DNA from: Amaricoccus macauensis
GTDB lineage: Bacteria > Pseudomonadota > Alphaproteobacteria > Rhodobacterales > Rhodobacteraceae
Length of the DNA: 64,000 nucleotides
NCBI RefSeq assembly: GCF_014201905.1
Contig: NZ_JACHFM010000001.1
Span: forward strand, 1,316,994-1,380,993
Reading direction: 5' to 3'
Under the pieces are notes generated by a model, which did not search any database, was not told the origin of the DNA, and saw only the letters and a list, made by a program, of their open reading frames with translations. The translations under genes and the position numbers were made by a program. Numbering within the stretch: position 1 is the first letter of the stretch; each line of letters starts with the position of its first letter. This document shows positions 43,764 to 54,986 of this stretch, piece by piece.

Positions 43764-45536
43764 TCAGAGGAAGAAGTCCGACGCCTGCAGGGCGTGGTGG
43801 TTCGCGATGTCGATATGGAAATCGGCAACCTTGTCGCCGTTCACATCGCCAGCGACGTGGCCGTCGGAATAGCGGAGCTGGCCCGCCTGACCGCTGAACC
43901 CCTTCGAACCGATGTAGGTGAAGGTCTGGTTGCCCGACTGACCGGCGTGGGCATCGATGTTGCCGAGGTCAATCTTGTCGCCCTGGGCGCGGGAGAAGTC
44001 GCGGATCTGGTCCTGCCCGGTGCCCTTGCCGGCCTCCGCCACCGTCTTGAAGACGAAACGATCGGCTCCGGTGCCACCGATGAGAATGTCCTTGCCGGTG
44101 CCGCCATGCAGGACGTCGTTGCCCGCGCCGCCGTCGAGGGTATCGAGCCCGCCGCCACCGGTGAGCAAGTCGATCCCCCCGAAGCCGTTCAGCTTGTCGT
44201 TCCCGGCAAGACCGTTGAACACGTCGTTGCCGGCGGTGCCGTTCATGACGTCGCGTCCCGAGGTGCCGGTGACCGTTGGGGTCGGCGTCGGATCCGTCGG
44301 ATCTGTCGGGGTGGTTGGAACCTCCGGCTCGGGCTCCGGGCTCGGGGTCGAGCCGCCACCGCCGCTGCCGAACTCGTAGGCGCCGATGTCGATCATGCCG
44401 ACACGGGTACCACTGTCGAGGCCGACCGAGAAATATCCGAAGGCCTTGGTGCCGGCATCGATCGCCGGCGAGCCGCCCTTCAGCTCGAAGTTGCTGCCGG
44501 GGTTGACGAAATTCGGATTGACGCCGAGGAGATTGCCATCGCCCTTGCTCAGGCCGACGTTCGAGCCGGTGAGCCGGACCGATTCAACGCCATCCTTGCC
44601 CGCAAAGGTCAGGTTGTTCTTCCACGTGTTGTTCTTGTTGGTGTACCCGACGAACGACGTGTTATCGACCGCCGTGTTATGGCCGCTGATATTCGGGTTT
44701 GCGACACCGATATTGTTGACCCAAATGTTGTTGCTCGAGTTCATGTTGCTGAGCTCGCCGTGCCACGTGCCGGTCTTCTTCGGGTCGGTATTGTTGTGGT
44801 ACGCGGTATTGTTGCGCACCGTCACGTAGTCGCTCCAGGCAAGCTGAATGCCCTTGCCGCCATTGTTGTAGACAAGGTTGTTCTCGACCAGCGACGCGAA
44901 GAGGTAGGCCTTGCCCTCGCCCTTGGTGTGGCGGAAGTCATCCATGATGATGCCGTTGCCGTCGCTGTGCGGCCCCGACTTCGTCACGTTGTCGTAGGAG
45001 ATGTTGCCGCGCACGATGATGCGGAAGCCCTTCGACGAGGTATCGCCGGTCACGTTCTCCGGGTGGAAGATCGAGATGCCCGAATAGAACCCGGTCGCGG
45101 CATTGCCATAGGTGACGTTGCCTTCGACGGTCACGAACTCGGAACGCGAGGCCGAAATACCGTGCCGGAGGTTGTCGTGGACGATGTTGTCGGTGATCTG
45201 GACGTGATGGACGAGGTTCGCGGTGACGCCAGCGCCCGTCGCGCCTGTGATGTTGAACCCGTCAAGCTTGACGTAGTCAGCCTGAATGTGGACGCCGTAA
45301 GTATCAGTGGCGACGATCTTGGCGGCACCGGGCTTTTCGGAACGGAGCGTGATGTAGTCGTTGGCCGTACCGTTCTTACTCATGCGAACGGACTCGTGGT
45401 AGGTGCCCGCACGAACGACGACTTCGTCTCCAGGCTTGAGGTTCGCCTGCATCGCCTTGGAAATGGTCTTCCAAGGATTCGACGAGCTTCCGTTACCGGA
45501 GGCGCTGCCCCCGGCTGACACATAGTACGTAGTCAT
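43764..45536 (-). CDS. Secreted right-handed beta-helix RTX protein (second paralogue)
   Basis: A 590-residue protein. Residues 1-385 form a beta-helix close in sequence to the other two copies ([56 protein letters not shown]). About 398-421 is a proline-threonine linker. About 422-490 holds RTX repeats ([30 protein letters not shown]). The last 100 residues are a serralysin-type C-terminal domain ending in ASDFFL. No signal peptide; type I secretion is expected. AAGGGA precedes the ATG. Likely exopolysaccharide lyase, epimerase or binding protein, but no catalytic residues are assigned. Confidence 0.9.
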   Translation of the reverse strand: MTTYYVSAGGSASGNGSSSNPWKTISKAMQANLKPGDEVVVRAGTYHESVRMSKNGTANDYITLRSEKPGAAKIVATDTYGVHIQADYVKLDGFNITGATGAGVTANLVHHVQITDNIVHDNLRHGISASRSEFVTVEGNVTYGNAATGFYSGISIFHPENVTGDTSSKGFRIIVRGNISYDNVTKSGPHSDGNGIIMDDFRHTKGEGKAYLFASLVENNLVYNNGGKGIQLAWSDYVTVRNNTAYHNNTDPKKTGTWHGELSNMNSSNNIWVNNIGVANPNISGHNTAVDNTSFVGYTNKNNTWKNNLTFAGKDGVESVRLTGSNVGLSKGDGNLLGVNPNFVNPGSNFELKGGSPAIDAGTKAFGYFSVGLDSGTRVGMIDIGAYEFGSGGGGSTPSPEPEPEVPTTPTDPTDPTPTPTVTGTSGRDVMNGTAGNDVFNGLAGNDKLNGFGGIDLLTGGGGLDTLDGGAGNDVLHGGTGKDILIGGTGADRFVFKTVAEAGKGTGQDQIRDFSRAQGDKIDLGNIDAHAGQSGNQTFTYIGSKGFSGQAGQLRYSDGHVAGDVNGDKVADFHIDIANHHALQASDFFL

Positions 45537-46028
45537 TCACTGTCCCTTTAGTCTTCTCAGGGCCTTAACCAAGCAAGAGAATCCAACCTCGTTAATGGGT
45601 TGGTAATATTCCCTAGGAGCACACCACCAACACGGCGCGCCTGACCTCTTGGAGCCCGATCATTTCTCCGACACCAACTCCAGGCTACTTCAGCCTGATG
45701 CCAGCGCCGGAACCAGCACTGGCCAATTGAGTATGTGCCCAGAGCTTGTGCCTCAAGCGCTAGATCGTCATGAAGTCGTATTGAGCGAGATCCCGCCGTT
45801 TTTACCGTTTACGGCGAGCGGTGCGGAACCCAACACCGTTTGCGCAATATGGCGCTTTGAGATGGGGAAAACCGGACTGCCTGAACAAGATCGAGGCGCC
45901 GCAGGAGCGGCGCCTCGCGGCAGTTCAGGGCGCCTTCCGTGTATCAGCACTGCCCGAAGTTTATTTCTCGGGATCAGCGGATTGCCGGCGGCAGATCATC
46001 CATGCACGGTGGTCTGCCGCCGGGTGGT
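45537..46028. other. 492-bp gene-free stretch between two RTX paralogues
   Basis: It contains the upstream region of the second RTX gene at the left and the end of the third RTX transcript at the right (both minus strand). Near the left end lies an inverted repeat CCAACC-N9-GGTTGG (45583-45603), and at 45880-45929 a two-tier hairpin. An open frame running from here into the next gene's antisense has no Shine-Dalgarno sequence or family and is not called. Confidence 0.65.
45880..45929 (-). terminator. Two-tier hairpin after the third RTX gene
   Basis: An 11-bp inner stem (CGAGGCGCCGC/GCGGCGCCTCG, 45892-45902 and 45907-45917, loop AGGA) is enclosed by a 7-bp outer stem (CCTGAAC/GTTCAGG). The two are separated by a symmetric 5x5 internal loop. 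It lies 100 bp past the stop codon on the minus strand. It probably ends or protects the RTX mRNA; it could also be a small structured RNA. Confidence 0.55.
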
Positions 46029-47849
46029 TCAGAGCAGGATATCCCCGCCCGAGAGGGCAGGATTTCCGATCAGATTGAGGAACAGATCGGTCACTCCGTC
46101 GCCGTTGATATCCCCGGCCAGTCGACCGTTGACATACTGCAGTTCGCCGGCAATTCCCGAGAACGCGTTGGCCCCGATGAAAGTGAAGGCCTGATTTCCG
46201 GTAGTGCCGGTGTCGGCGTCAATCCCGCTTAAGTTGATCTTGTCGCCCTGGAGGCTGGAGAAGTCGCGAATCTCATCGGACTTGAGTCCGTTTCCAGCGT
46301 CGGTCACGACCGAGAACACGAAGGAGTCCGCGCCCGTTCCGCCGATCAGGGTGTCCTTGCCGGCGCCGCTGCGGAGCAGGTCGTTGCCCGCGCCGCCGTC
46401 GAGCCAGTCGCCACCGTTGAGGCTGAACAAGGTGTCGTTGCCGGCTTCACCGAAGATCCGGTTGTTCCCCATGCCGCCATTGAGCAGGTCGTCCCCAAGA
46501 CCTCCGTACAGCTGATCGTGGCCGCTCTCGCCGTTGATCGTGTCGTTGCCTGCGTTGCCCTGCATCACGTCGTTGCCGAGATCGCCGTACATCAGATCCC
46601 CGTTGGCGGTGCCTGCGAGGAAGTCATTTGCCACGGTGCCGCGGATTGCCGGGGCCGGCGGCGGGACTTCGGGCCTGGTGCCGCTCTCGATCGCACCCAT
46701 GTCGAGCCCGCCCTGGCGCGGATTGCCGTCGCTGTCGAGAACCGGGAAGCCGTAGTTCTTGGTGCCGCCGTCGATGGCCAGTGAATCCGGGTGGAGGGTG
46801 AAGTTTCCGGGCGCGCCGAGGAACATCGGATTGATGCCGAGCAAGTTGCCGTGCTCGGGCGACAGCTTGGTGTTGCCTCCCGTCGTCCGGACGGAATCGT
46901 CGCCCGACGTGCCGTTGTAGGTGAGGTTGTTGCGCCAGATGTTGTCTGAGTTGATGTAGCCGTTGTTCGACGTGTTATCGATCGCCGTGCCGGTGCCCGA
47001 GACGGTCGGGTCAGCGACCGCGATGTTGTTGACCCACGTGTTGTGGCTCGCGTTCATGTTGCTGAGCTCGCCGTGCCACGTGCCGGACTTCTTCGGGTCG
47101 AGGTTGTTGTGCCACGAAGTGTTGTTGCGGACGGTGACGTAGTCGCTCCAGTCGACCTGAACGCCCTTGCCGCCGTTGTTGTAGACGACGTTGTTCTCGA
47201 CGAGCGACGGGAACAGGTAGGGCGTGCGCGTGAGATCCTGGGTGCTCCGGAAGTCATCCATGATGATCCCGTTGCCGTCGGAGTGCGCGCCGGTCTTGGT
47301 GACGTTGTCATAGGAGACGTTGTTCCGCACGATGATGCGGTAGCCGTACGTCGTGGTGTCGCCGGTGATGTTCTCCGGGTGATAGACCGAGATGCCGGAG
47401 TACGGGCCGTTGGCGGCGTTGCGGTAGGTGACATTCCCCTCGATGGTGGTGAAGTCGGACCGCGAGGCGGAGATGCCGTTCGACCCGTTGTCGTGGACGA
47501 TGTTGTTCGAGATCGTCACATGGTGCGTCAGGTTCGCGGTGACGCCCGCTCCCGAAGCGCCGGAGATGTCGAAACCGTCGACCTTGACGTAGTCGCCCTG
47601 CACATGGACGCCGAAGGTCTGGTTCGTGACAATCTTTGCCGCTCCGGGCACCGCCGAGCGTACCGTGATGGGATTGTCAGCGGTTCCGTTCGCGCTGATC
47701 CTGACCATCTCGTTGTAGGTGCCCGGCCCGACGATGACCTCGTCACCGGCGGCGAGTTTCCACATCGCTTTTGAGATTGTACGAAAGGGCGACGCGGCAC
47801 TCCCGTTGCCCGTGTTACTTCCATTTACCGACACATAGTAAGTCGCCAT
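46029..47849 (-). CDS. Secreted right-handed beta-helix RTX protein (third paralogue)
   Basis: A 606-residue protein starting at MATYYVSVNGSNTG; the frame extends upstream but the paralogues begin here and a G-rich ribosome site precedes it. Beta-helix residues are 1-395 (SPFRTISKAM, VIVGPGTYNEMV, DNGSNGISASRSDFTTIEGNVTY). RTX repeats run from about 402 to 510 (GNAGNDTINGESGHDQLYGG, GGAGNDLLRSG). The serralysin-type C-terminal domain ends in GGDILL. It shares long near-identical stretches with the gene at 43764 (for example WHGELSNMN), showing a recent duplication. Type I secretion expected. Confidence 0.9.
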   Translation of the reverse strand: MATYYVSVNGSNTGNGSAASPFRTISKAMWKLAAGDEVIVGPGTYNEMVRISANGTADNPITVRSAVPGAAKIVTNQTFGVHVQGDYVKVDGFDISGASGAGVTANLTHHVTISNNIVHDNGSNGISASRSDFTTIEGNVTYRNAANGPYSGISVYHPENITGDTTTYGYRIIVRNNVSYDNVTKTGAHSDGNGIIMDDFRSTQDLTRTPYLFPSLVENNVVYNNGGKGVQVDWSDYVTVRNNTSWHNNLDPKKSGTWHGELSNMNASHNTWVNNIAVADPTVSGTGTAIDNTSNNGYINSDNIWRNNLTYNGTSGDDSVRTTGGNTKLSPEHGNLLGINPMFLGAPGNFTLHPDSLAIDGGTKNYGFPVLDSDGNPRQGGLDMGAIESGTRPEVPPPAPAIRGTVANDFLAGTANGDLMYGDLGNDVMQGNAGNDTINGESGHDQLYGGLGDDLLNGGMGNNRIFGEAGNDTLFSLNGGDWLDGGAGNDLLRSGAGKDTLIGGTGADSFVFSVVTDAGNGLKSDEIRDFSSLQGDKINLSGIDADTGTTGNQAFTFIGANAFSGIAGELQYVNGRLAGDINGDGVTDLFLNLIGNPALSGGDILL

Positions 47850-48169
47850 TTGCCCCCCATCTATCCTTCCAAAGTATGGAATCGGCAAGAAAATGACACA
47901 CGTTGTGCGGAATTGCTCCGTACTACGTTCGTCTACTGACCGACTGCCATGCACCCCACGAAGTATCGATTCGAAAAATGCCGAGACATCTTCCGAAGGT
48001 TGATTCCCCAAATCAGCCTGATACTGGCAAAACCGTATTAAGCTCTTGCAGTTATAACAACTCGCCATCCGATCCCCCGGAATGGCGAGCGGTTTTCCGC
48101 CGAGCGTCTCAAAATCTGATTCTGTGGGAACCGTCTCCCCCAAGCCACACAGGCTTTTCGGGAGTGCCG
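47850..48169. other. 320-bp gene-free stretch upstream of the third RTX gene
   Basis: Lies between the RTX start and the recN stop, both on the minus strand. It must hold the RTX promoter and the recN transcript end. It is less GC-rich than average. A hairpin at 48061-48089 is described separately; no clear promoter boxes were identified. Confidence 0.6.
48061..48089 (-). terminator. Possible terminator after recN
   Basis: CTCGCCAT-N13-ATGGCGAG, an 8-bp stem. On the minus strand it is followed by TTGTTATAAC. It lies about 80 bp past the recN stop. The loop is long, so it is only a moderate candidate. Confidence 0.4.
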
Positions 48170-49819
48170 TTACCCTGCGAGGAGCGATCGGGCCGCGGCC
48201 CGGGCCTCTTCGGTGATCGTGTCACCCGCGAGCATCCGGGCAATTTCCTCTACGCGCTCCGCCTCGCCGAGCGCCTCGATTCGAGTGCGCGTCACGCCCT
48301 TCGCGACGGTCTTGCCGACCTGCCAGTGGTGCGCTCCGCGCGCGGCGACCTGCGGGGAATGCGTGACGACGAGGACCTGCGCCTCGCGGCCGAGAGCCTG
48401 CAGGCGCCGGCCGACCGCGTCGGCGGTCGCGCCGCCCACGCCACGGTCGATCTCGTCGAAGATCAGCGTGAGGTCCGGCGCGCGGGCGCTCAGGCAGACC
48501 TTGAGCGCCAGAAGGAAGCGTGACAGCTCACCCCCGGAGGCAATCCGGTCGAGCGGCCCCGACGGCGCGCCGGGGTTCGTCGCGACCGTGAAGCGCACCC
48601 GGTCGGACCCGTCCGGCCCCGGGTCGCCCGCATCGACCTCAGTGGCGAACACCGCGCGTTCGAGCTTCAGCGGCTTCAGTTCCGCCGCCATCGCCGTGTC
48701 GAGCCGTTTCGCGGCAGTGCGACGGACGGCGCCGAGCCGGGCCGCCGCGGCCGCATATCCGGCATCCGCCGCCGCCACCGCCGCGTCGAGCCGGCCGAGC
48801 CCCTCTTCGCCCTCGTCGAGCGCCCGGAGCCTTTCGGCAAAATCCTCGGCGAGGGCGGGCAAGTCGTCCGGCCCCACCTGATGCTTCCGGGCAAGGCCAC
48901 GGATCGCGAAGAGCCGCTCCTCGACCCGTTCGAGTTCGCCGGGCTCGCCGGCAACGTCGGTGAGGAAGCGGTCGACCGTACTGCCGGCCTCGCCGATCTC
49001 CGCGAGCGCCCGCCCGATCGCATCAAGCGCCGGATCGACGGCGCCCTCCGCTTCGGCCGCCACCGCTTCGAGCCAGCGCATCGCCTGGAGCAGCGGGCCC
49101 TCCGCGCCATCCGGGCCAAGCGCCTGCATGGCGTGGCCGAGATCGTCGCGGATCCGCTCCGCCGCCCGGAGCGCCCGACGGCGCGCGTCGAGCGCGGGTT
49201 CCTCGCCCGGCTCGGGTGCGAGCTCTCCGAGCTCCCCCGCCGCATGACTGACAAAATCGCGATCGCGCGCCGCGGCGGCCAGCCGGTCCCGGGCGGCCGC
49301 GAGTGCTGCCACCGCCGCCGCCCGATCCGCCCATGCCGAGCGCACGGCGGCAAGCGCCGCCTCGTCGGTGGCAAAGGCGTCAAGCAGTGCCCGATGGCCG
49401 CGCGCGTCGAGCAGGCCGCGATCGTCCTGCTGCCCGTGCAGCTCCACCAGCGTGTCGGAAAGCGCGCGCAGCGTTTCGGTGGTGGCGCGGCGGTCATTCG
49501 CCCAGGCCTGCCGCCGGCCATCCGGCGACACCGTCCGGCGCAGGATGAGCTCCGGCCCCGATGGCAGGCCCGCCGCTTCGAGCACGTTGTTCGCCGGGTG
49601 CCCGTCAGGCAGCGCGAACTCCGCGACCACTTCGCCCTGCGATGCGCCGGAGCGTACCTCGCCGCCGCGGCCGCGCCAGCCGAGCACGAAGCCGAGGCAG
49701 TCGAGGAGGATCGATTTGCCCGCACCGGTCTCGCCGGTCAGGACGTTCAGTCCCGGGCGGAAATCGAGATCCGCCGCCTCGATCAGCACCATGTCACGTA
49801 TCGAGAGCGCCCGGAGCAT
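48170..49819 (-). CDS. recN: DNA repair protein RecN
   Basis: A 549-residue SMC-like ATPase used in double-strand break repair. Walker A is GETGAGKSILLDCLG (near residue 33). Long coiled-coil arms occupy about 150-370. The ABC signature is SGGELSRFLLALK and Walker B is LTLIFDEIDRGVGG. The D-loop and H-loop region QVLVVTHSPQVAARG follows. It lies 13 bp after bamD on the same strand, the usual lpxC-bamD-recN order in this group. Confidence 0.97.
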   Translation of the reverse strand: MLRALSIRDMVLIEAADLDFRPGLNVLTGETGAGKSILLDCLGFVLGWRGRGGEVRSGASQGEVVAEFALPDGHPANNVLEAAGLPSGPELILRRTVSPDGRRQAWANDRRATTETLRALSDTLVELHGQQDDRGLLDARGHRALLDAFATDEAALAAVRSAWADRAAAVAALAAARDRLAAAARDRDFVSHAAGELGELAPEPGEEPALDARRRALRAAERIRDDLGHAMQALGPDGAEGPLLQAMRWLEAVAAEAEGAVDPALDAIGRALAEIGEAGSTVDRFLTDVAGEPGELERVEERLFAIRGLARKHQVGPDDLPALAEDFAERLRALDEGEEGLGRLDAAVAAADAGYAAAAARLGAVRRTAAKRLDTAMAAELKPLKLERAVFATEVDAGDPGPDGSDRVRFTVATNPGAPSGPLDRIASGGELSRFLLALKVCLSARAPDLTLIFDEIDRGVGGATADAVGRRLQALGREAQVLVVTHSPQVAARGAHHWQVGKTVAKGVTRTRIEALGEAERVEEIARMLAGDTITEEARAAARSLLAG

Positions 49820-49832
49820 CAGAGCCGGCCGC

Positions 49833-50687
49833 TCAGCGCCACTTGCCTTGCACCACCTGGCGATAGGTCTGGTTCAGCCAGCTGTCGCCGACGTTGCCCG
49901 GCTCGACGCCACGACCCGTCAGGAGCCTGTAGGCGCTCTGATACCAGTCCGTCCCCTGGAAGTTGTATCCAAGGATTGCCGCGGCAGTCTGCGCCTCATG
50001 GACGAGCCCGAGGGAGAGATACGCCTCGACCAGCCGGTAAAGCGCCTCCGGTGTCTGCGTCGTCGTCTGGTAGTCCTCGACCACCACCCGGAACCGGTTG
50101 ATCGCCGCGGTGTAGAAGCCACGCGACAGGTAGTAGCGGCCGATCTCCATCTCCTTGCCGGCCAGATGGTCGAGCGCCAGCTCGAACTTCATCTGCGCCG
50201 ACTTGGCGTATTCGCTGTCAGGATAGCGCTCGATGATGTCGCGCATTTCCTGCAGCGCATCGAAGGCATTCGACTGGTCGCGGCCGATATCGACGATCTG
50301 GTCGTAGTAAGACAGGGCGATGAGGAACTGCGCGTAGGGCGCGTCCACATCCGCCGGATAGAATTCAAGATACCGCTCGGCCGCGGCGCGGCTGTCGGCG
50401 TACTTCGACGCTTCATGGTACGCGAACGCCGACATGAGCATCGCGCGCTTCGACCACTCGGAATAGGGATAGAGACGCTCGACTTCCGAGAACTGCTGAC
50501 CCGCCTTCTGGGGGTCGCCCTCGTCATAGAGCTTCTCCGCGCCGAGATAAATCTCCTGCGCAGTCCGTGTCTCGATTGGCGGCTCACGCGTCCCGAACCC
50601 GAGGGATCCAAGACCGGATCCGAGCGAGCCATTGCCGCAAGCCGACAGCACGAGCATGGCGGCAAGTGCCCATCCTCGACCTACCAA
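49833..50687 (-). CDS. bamD: Outer membrane assembly lipoprotein BamD
   Basis: A 284-residue lipoprotein of the BAM complex. A short signal ends in the lipobox LSAC (cysteine near residue 17). Five TPR-like repeats follow (IYLGAEKLYDEGDPQKAGQQFSEVERLYPYSEW, RAAAERYLEFYPADVDAPYAQFLIALSYY, DIIERYPDSEYAKSA). The start codon is TTG at 50687 with AGGGGAG upstream; an ATG ten codons later would shorten the signal. It helps insert beta-barrel proteins into the outer membrane. Confidence 0.96.
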   Translation of the reverse strand: MVGRGWALAAMLVLSACGNGSLGSGLGSLGFGTREPPIETRTAQEIYLGAEKLYDEGDPQKAGQQFSEVERLYPYSEWSKRAMLMSAFAYHEASKYADSRAAAERYLEFYPADVDAPYAQFLIALSYYDQIVDIGRDQSNAFDALQEMRDIIERYPDSEYAKSAQMKFELALDHLAGKEMEIGRYYLSRGFYTAAINRFRVVVEDYQTTTQTPEALYRLVEAYLSLGLVHEAQTAAAILGYNFQGTDWYQSAYRLLTGRGVEPGNVGDSWLNQTYRQVVQGKWR

Positions 50688-50784
50688 GCCTGCTACTCCC
50701 CTGCCGCCTCTGGTATTTCGGCCCTTGTCCGGGCCCGCCGGCTAAGCCGGTCGCCTGCAGTTAGCACATGATCCGGGGGGGTTG

Positions 50785-50820
50785 AAACGAAAAGCGCAGC
50801 CCGAGGTTCGGGCTGCGCTT
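50785..50820 (-). terminator. Rho-independent terminator after lpxC
   Basis: On the minus strand, AAGCGCAGCCCGA-ACC-TCGGGCTGCGCTT forms a 13-bp perfect stem followed by TTCGTTT. It lies 43 bp after the lpxC stop and before bamD, so bamD-recN must have its own promoter. Confidence 0.88.
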
Positions 50821-50862
50821 CCCCTACTCACTGTACCGCCCCAACTTCACTCGGCACAAACC

Positions 50863-51780
50863 TCACCCGACGCGGCGCAGATCCGCCGCATCGACGCCGG
50901 CGCCCGGAAGCAGGCTCGCCGCTTCGGCGTCGAGCGTGATCTCCTCCCAGGCACCCGGCGTGGCAAACAGCCGCCGGAGTAGTCGGTTGGTCGCGCCATG
51001 GCCCGCCCGCACCCCGCGATAGGCCCCGAGGATCGGGGCCCCCGCCAGCGCGAGGTCGCCAAGCGCGTCGAGCATCTTGTGACGGACGCATTCGTCGGTC
51101 CGGCGGAAGCCGCCGGGGTTCAGCACCTTGTCGCCTTCGACGACCACCGCGTTGTCGAGCGAGCCGCCAAGCGCGAGCCCGTGCGCCTGCATCGCATCGA
51201 CGTCCGCCCGGCGGCAGAACGTGCGGCAGTCGGCCAGCTCGTGGACGAAGGCGCCGTTCACCATGGACATGGCGCGGGCCTGATGGCCGATCGCCGCATC
51301 GGGAAAGTCGATCTCGAAGTCGATCGTCAGCGTATCGGCGGGCGTCAGCTCGGCGATGACGTCGCCCTGCTCGTCCCGAACCGGCGCGAGCACGCGGATC
51401 GCGCGGAGCGGGCCCGCCACGGAATCGAGGCCGGCGCGCAGGATCGCCTGCACGAAGCGCCACGAACTGCCGTCCATGATCGGCACTTCCGGCCCGTCGA
51501 TGTCGATGAGCGCATGCGTGACGCCGGTGCCGGCGAGCGCCGCCATCACGTGCTCGATCGTTCCGACGGAAACGCCGGCGTCGTTCGAGATCAGCGTGCA
51601 GAGGCGGGTGTCGGTCACGCGGTCGTAGAGAGCCGGGATGATATTGTCGCGGTCGGTCACATCGACGCGCCGGAAGCGGATGCCGCCCTCGGTCGCCGGG
51701 TTGATGACAAGCCGCGCCGGTCGGCCTGAGTGGAGCCCGGTCCCGACCAGTGTCACCGCGGTTTTCAACGTCGTCTGCAT
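50863..51780 (-). CDS. lpxC: UDP-3-O-acyl-N-acetylglucosamine deacetylase
   Basis: A 305-residue zinc enzyme committing the cell to lipid A synthesis. Zinc ligands are in GTIEHVMAAL (first histidine) and DECVRHKMLDALGDLAL (histidine and aspartate). The catalytic histidine lies in RAGHGATNRL. GTGLHSGRP and PIMDGSSWRFV are also typical. ATG 51780 (MQTTLKTAVTLVG) gives the usual length; an in-frame ATG at 51843 would add 21 residues with no counterpart. Confidence 0.97.
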   Translation of the reverse strand: MQTTLKTAVTLVGTGLHSGRPARLVINPATEGGIRFRRVDVTDRDNIIPALYDRVTDTRLCTLISNDAGVSVGTIEHVMAALAGTGVTHALIDIDGPEVPIMDGSSWRFVQAILRAGLDSVAGPLRAIRVLAPVRDEQGDVIAELTPADTLTIDFEIDFPDAAIGHQARAMSMVNGAFVHELADCRTFCRRADVDAMQAHGLALGGSLDNAVVVEGDKVLNPGGFRRTDECVRHKMLDALGDLALAGAPILGAYRGVRAGHGATNRLLRRLFATPGAWEEITLDAEAASLLPGAGVDAADLRRVG

Positions 51781-51843
51781 GCCCACACCCCCGGCAAGTT
51801 TCGCCGCGCGCATCTTGTCGCAGGCTCCTTCACGATCGGACAT

Positions 51844-52148
51844 GTAGGGATTTGACAGATTTGGGACAAATCAAGGTTTGTGACTGTTTGCAACATGCTC
51901 GCGCGCGGCGTGCGGGAGGACTCGCCTTGCAGGTGTCTCGCAGGTCAGAAAACTCGCGCGACGGAGATGCCCCCGGCGATGATGGCCCGTGAACGATCCG
52001 GCCCATGGCCGCTGCCCGGCCAAAGCCATTCCGGGCGGAAATCCTGAAATAACAAAGGGATGATATCCGACGTGCGGGTTAATCCGGGTTGCACCGGACG
52101 CCGCCCCGTCCTATAGAGAAGACCCGATCTTCCCGTCAGGAACCGACC
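51844..52148. other. Divergent lpxC-gyrA intergenic region (305 bp)
   Basis: It holds the gyrA promoter (52089-52117) and must hold the lpxC promoter. Near the lpxC side is GATTTG-GGA-CAAATC (51858-51872), an inverted repeat preceded by another GATTTG at 51849-51854, a possible operator. No gene is seen. Confidence 0.65.
52089..52117 (+). promoter_or_regulatory. Sigma-70-type promoter of gyrA
   Basis: TTGCAC (-35) and TATAGA (-10) are separated by exactly 17 bp and lie about 30 bp before the gyrA start codon. The fit to the housekeeping consensus is close and the position gives a short leader. Confidence 0.75.
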
Positions 52149-54875
<2,727 letters not shown>

Positions 54876-54925
54876 TCGGCACGGGTGTCGGCCCGCTGCA
54901 TGTGGCCATGACAGTCTGAGAGATC

Positions 54926-54954
54926 GCGGGGCCGGACGGCCCCGCCTTTCGTTT
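54926..54954 (+). terminator. Rho-independent terminator after gyrA
   Basis: GCGGGGCC-GGAC-GGCCCCGC followed by CTTTCGTTT, 50 bp after the gyrA stop. Strong stem with a partial T-run. Confidence 0.8.
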
Positions 54955-54957
54955 GAC

Positions 54958-54977
54958 CGGGCCTCGAAGGAGGCCCG
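54958..54977 (-). terminator. Hairpin after phoX
   Basis: CGGGCCTC-(4-base loop)-GAGGCCCG, 10 bp past the phoX stop on the minus strand and next to the gyrA terminator. The two form a double barrier between convergent genes. Confidence 0.55.
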
Positions 54978-54986
54978 CGTCGGCGG

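Noticed and set aside
45649-46194. Plus-strand open frame in the gap between the two RTX genes
   Set aside because: No Shine-Dalgarno sequence, no recognisable motif, and its 3' third lies antisense to a real RTX coding region.
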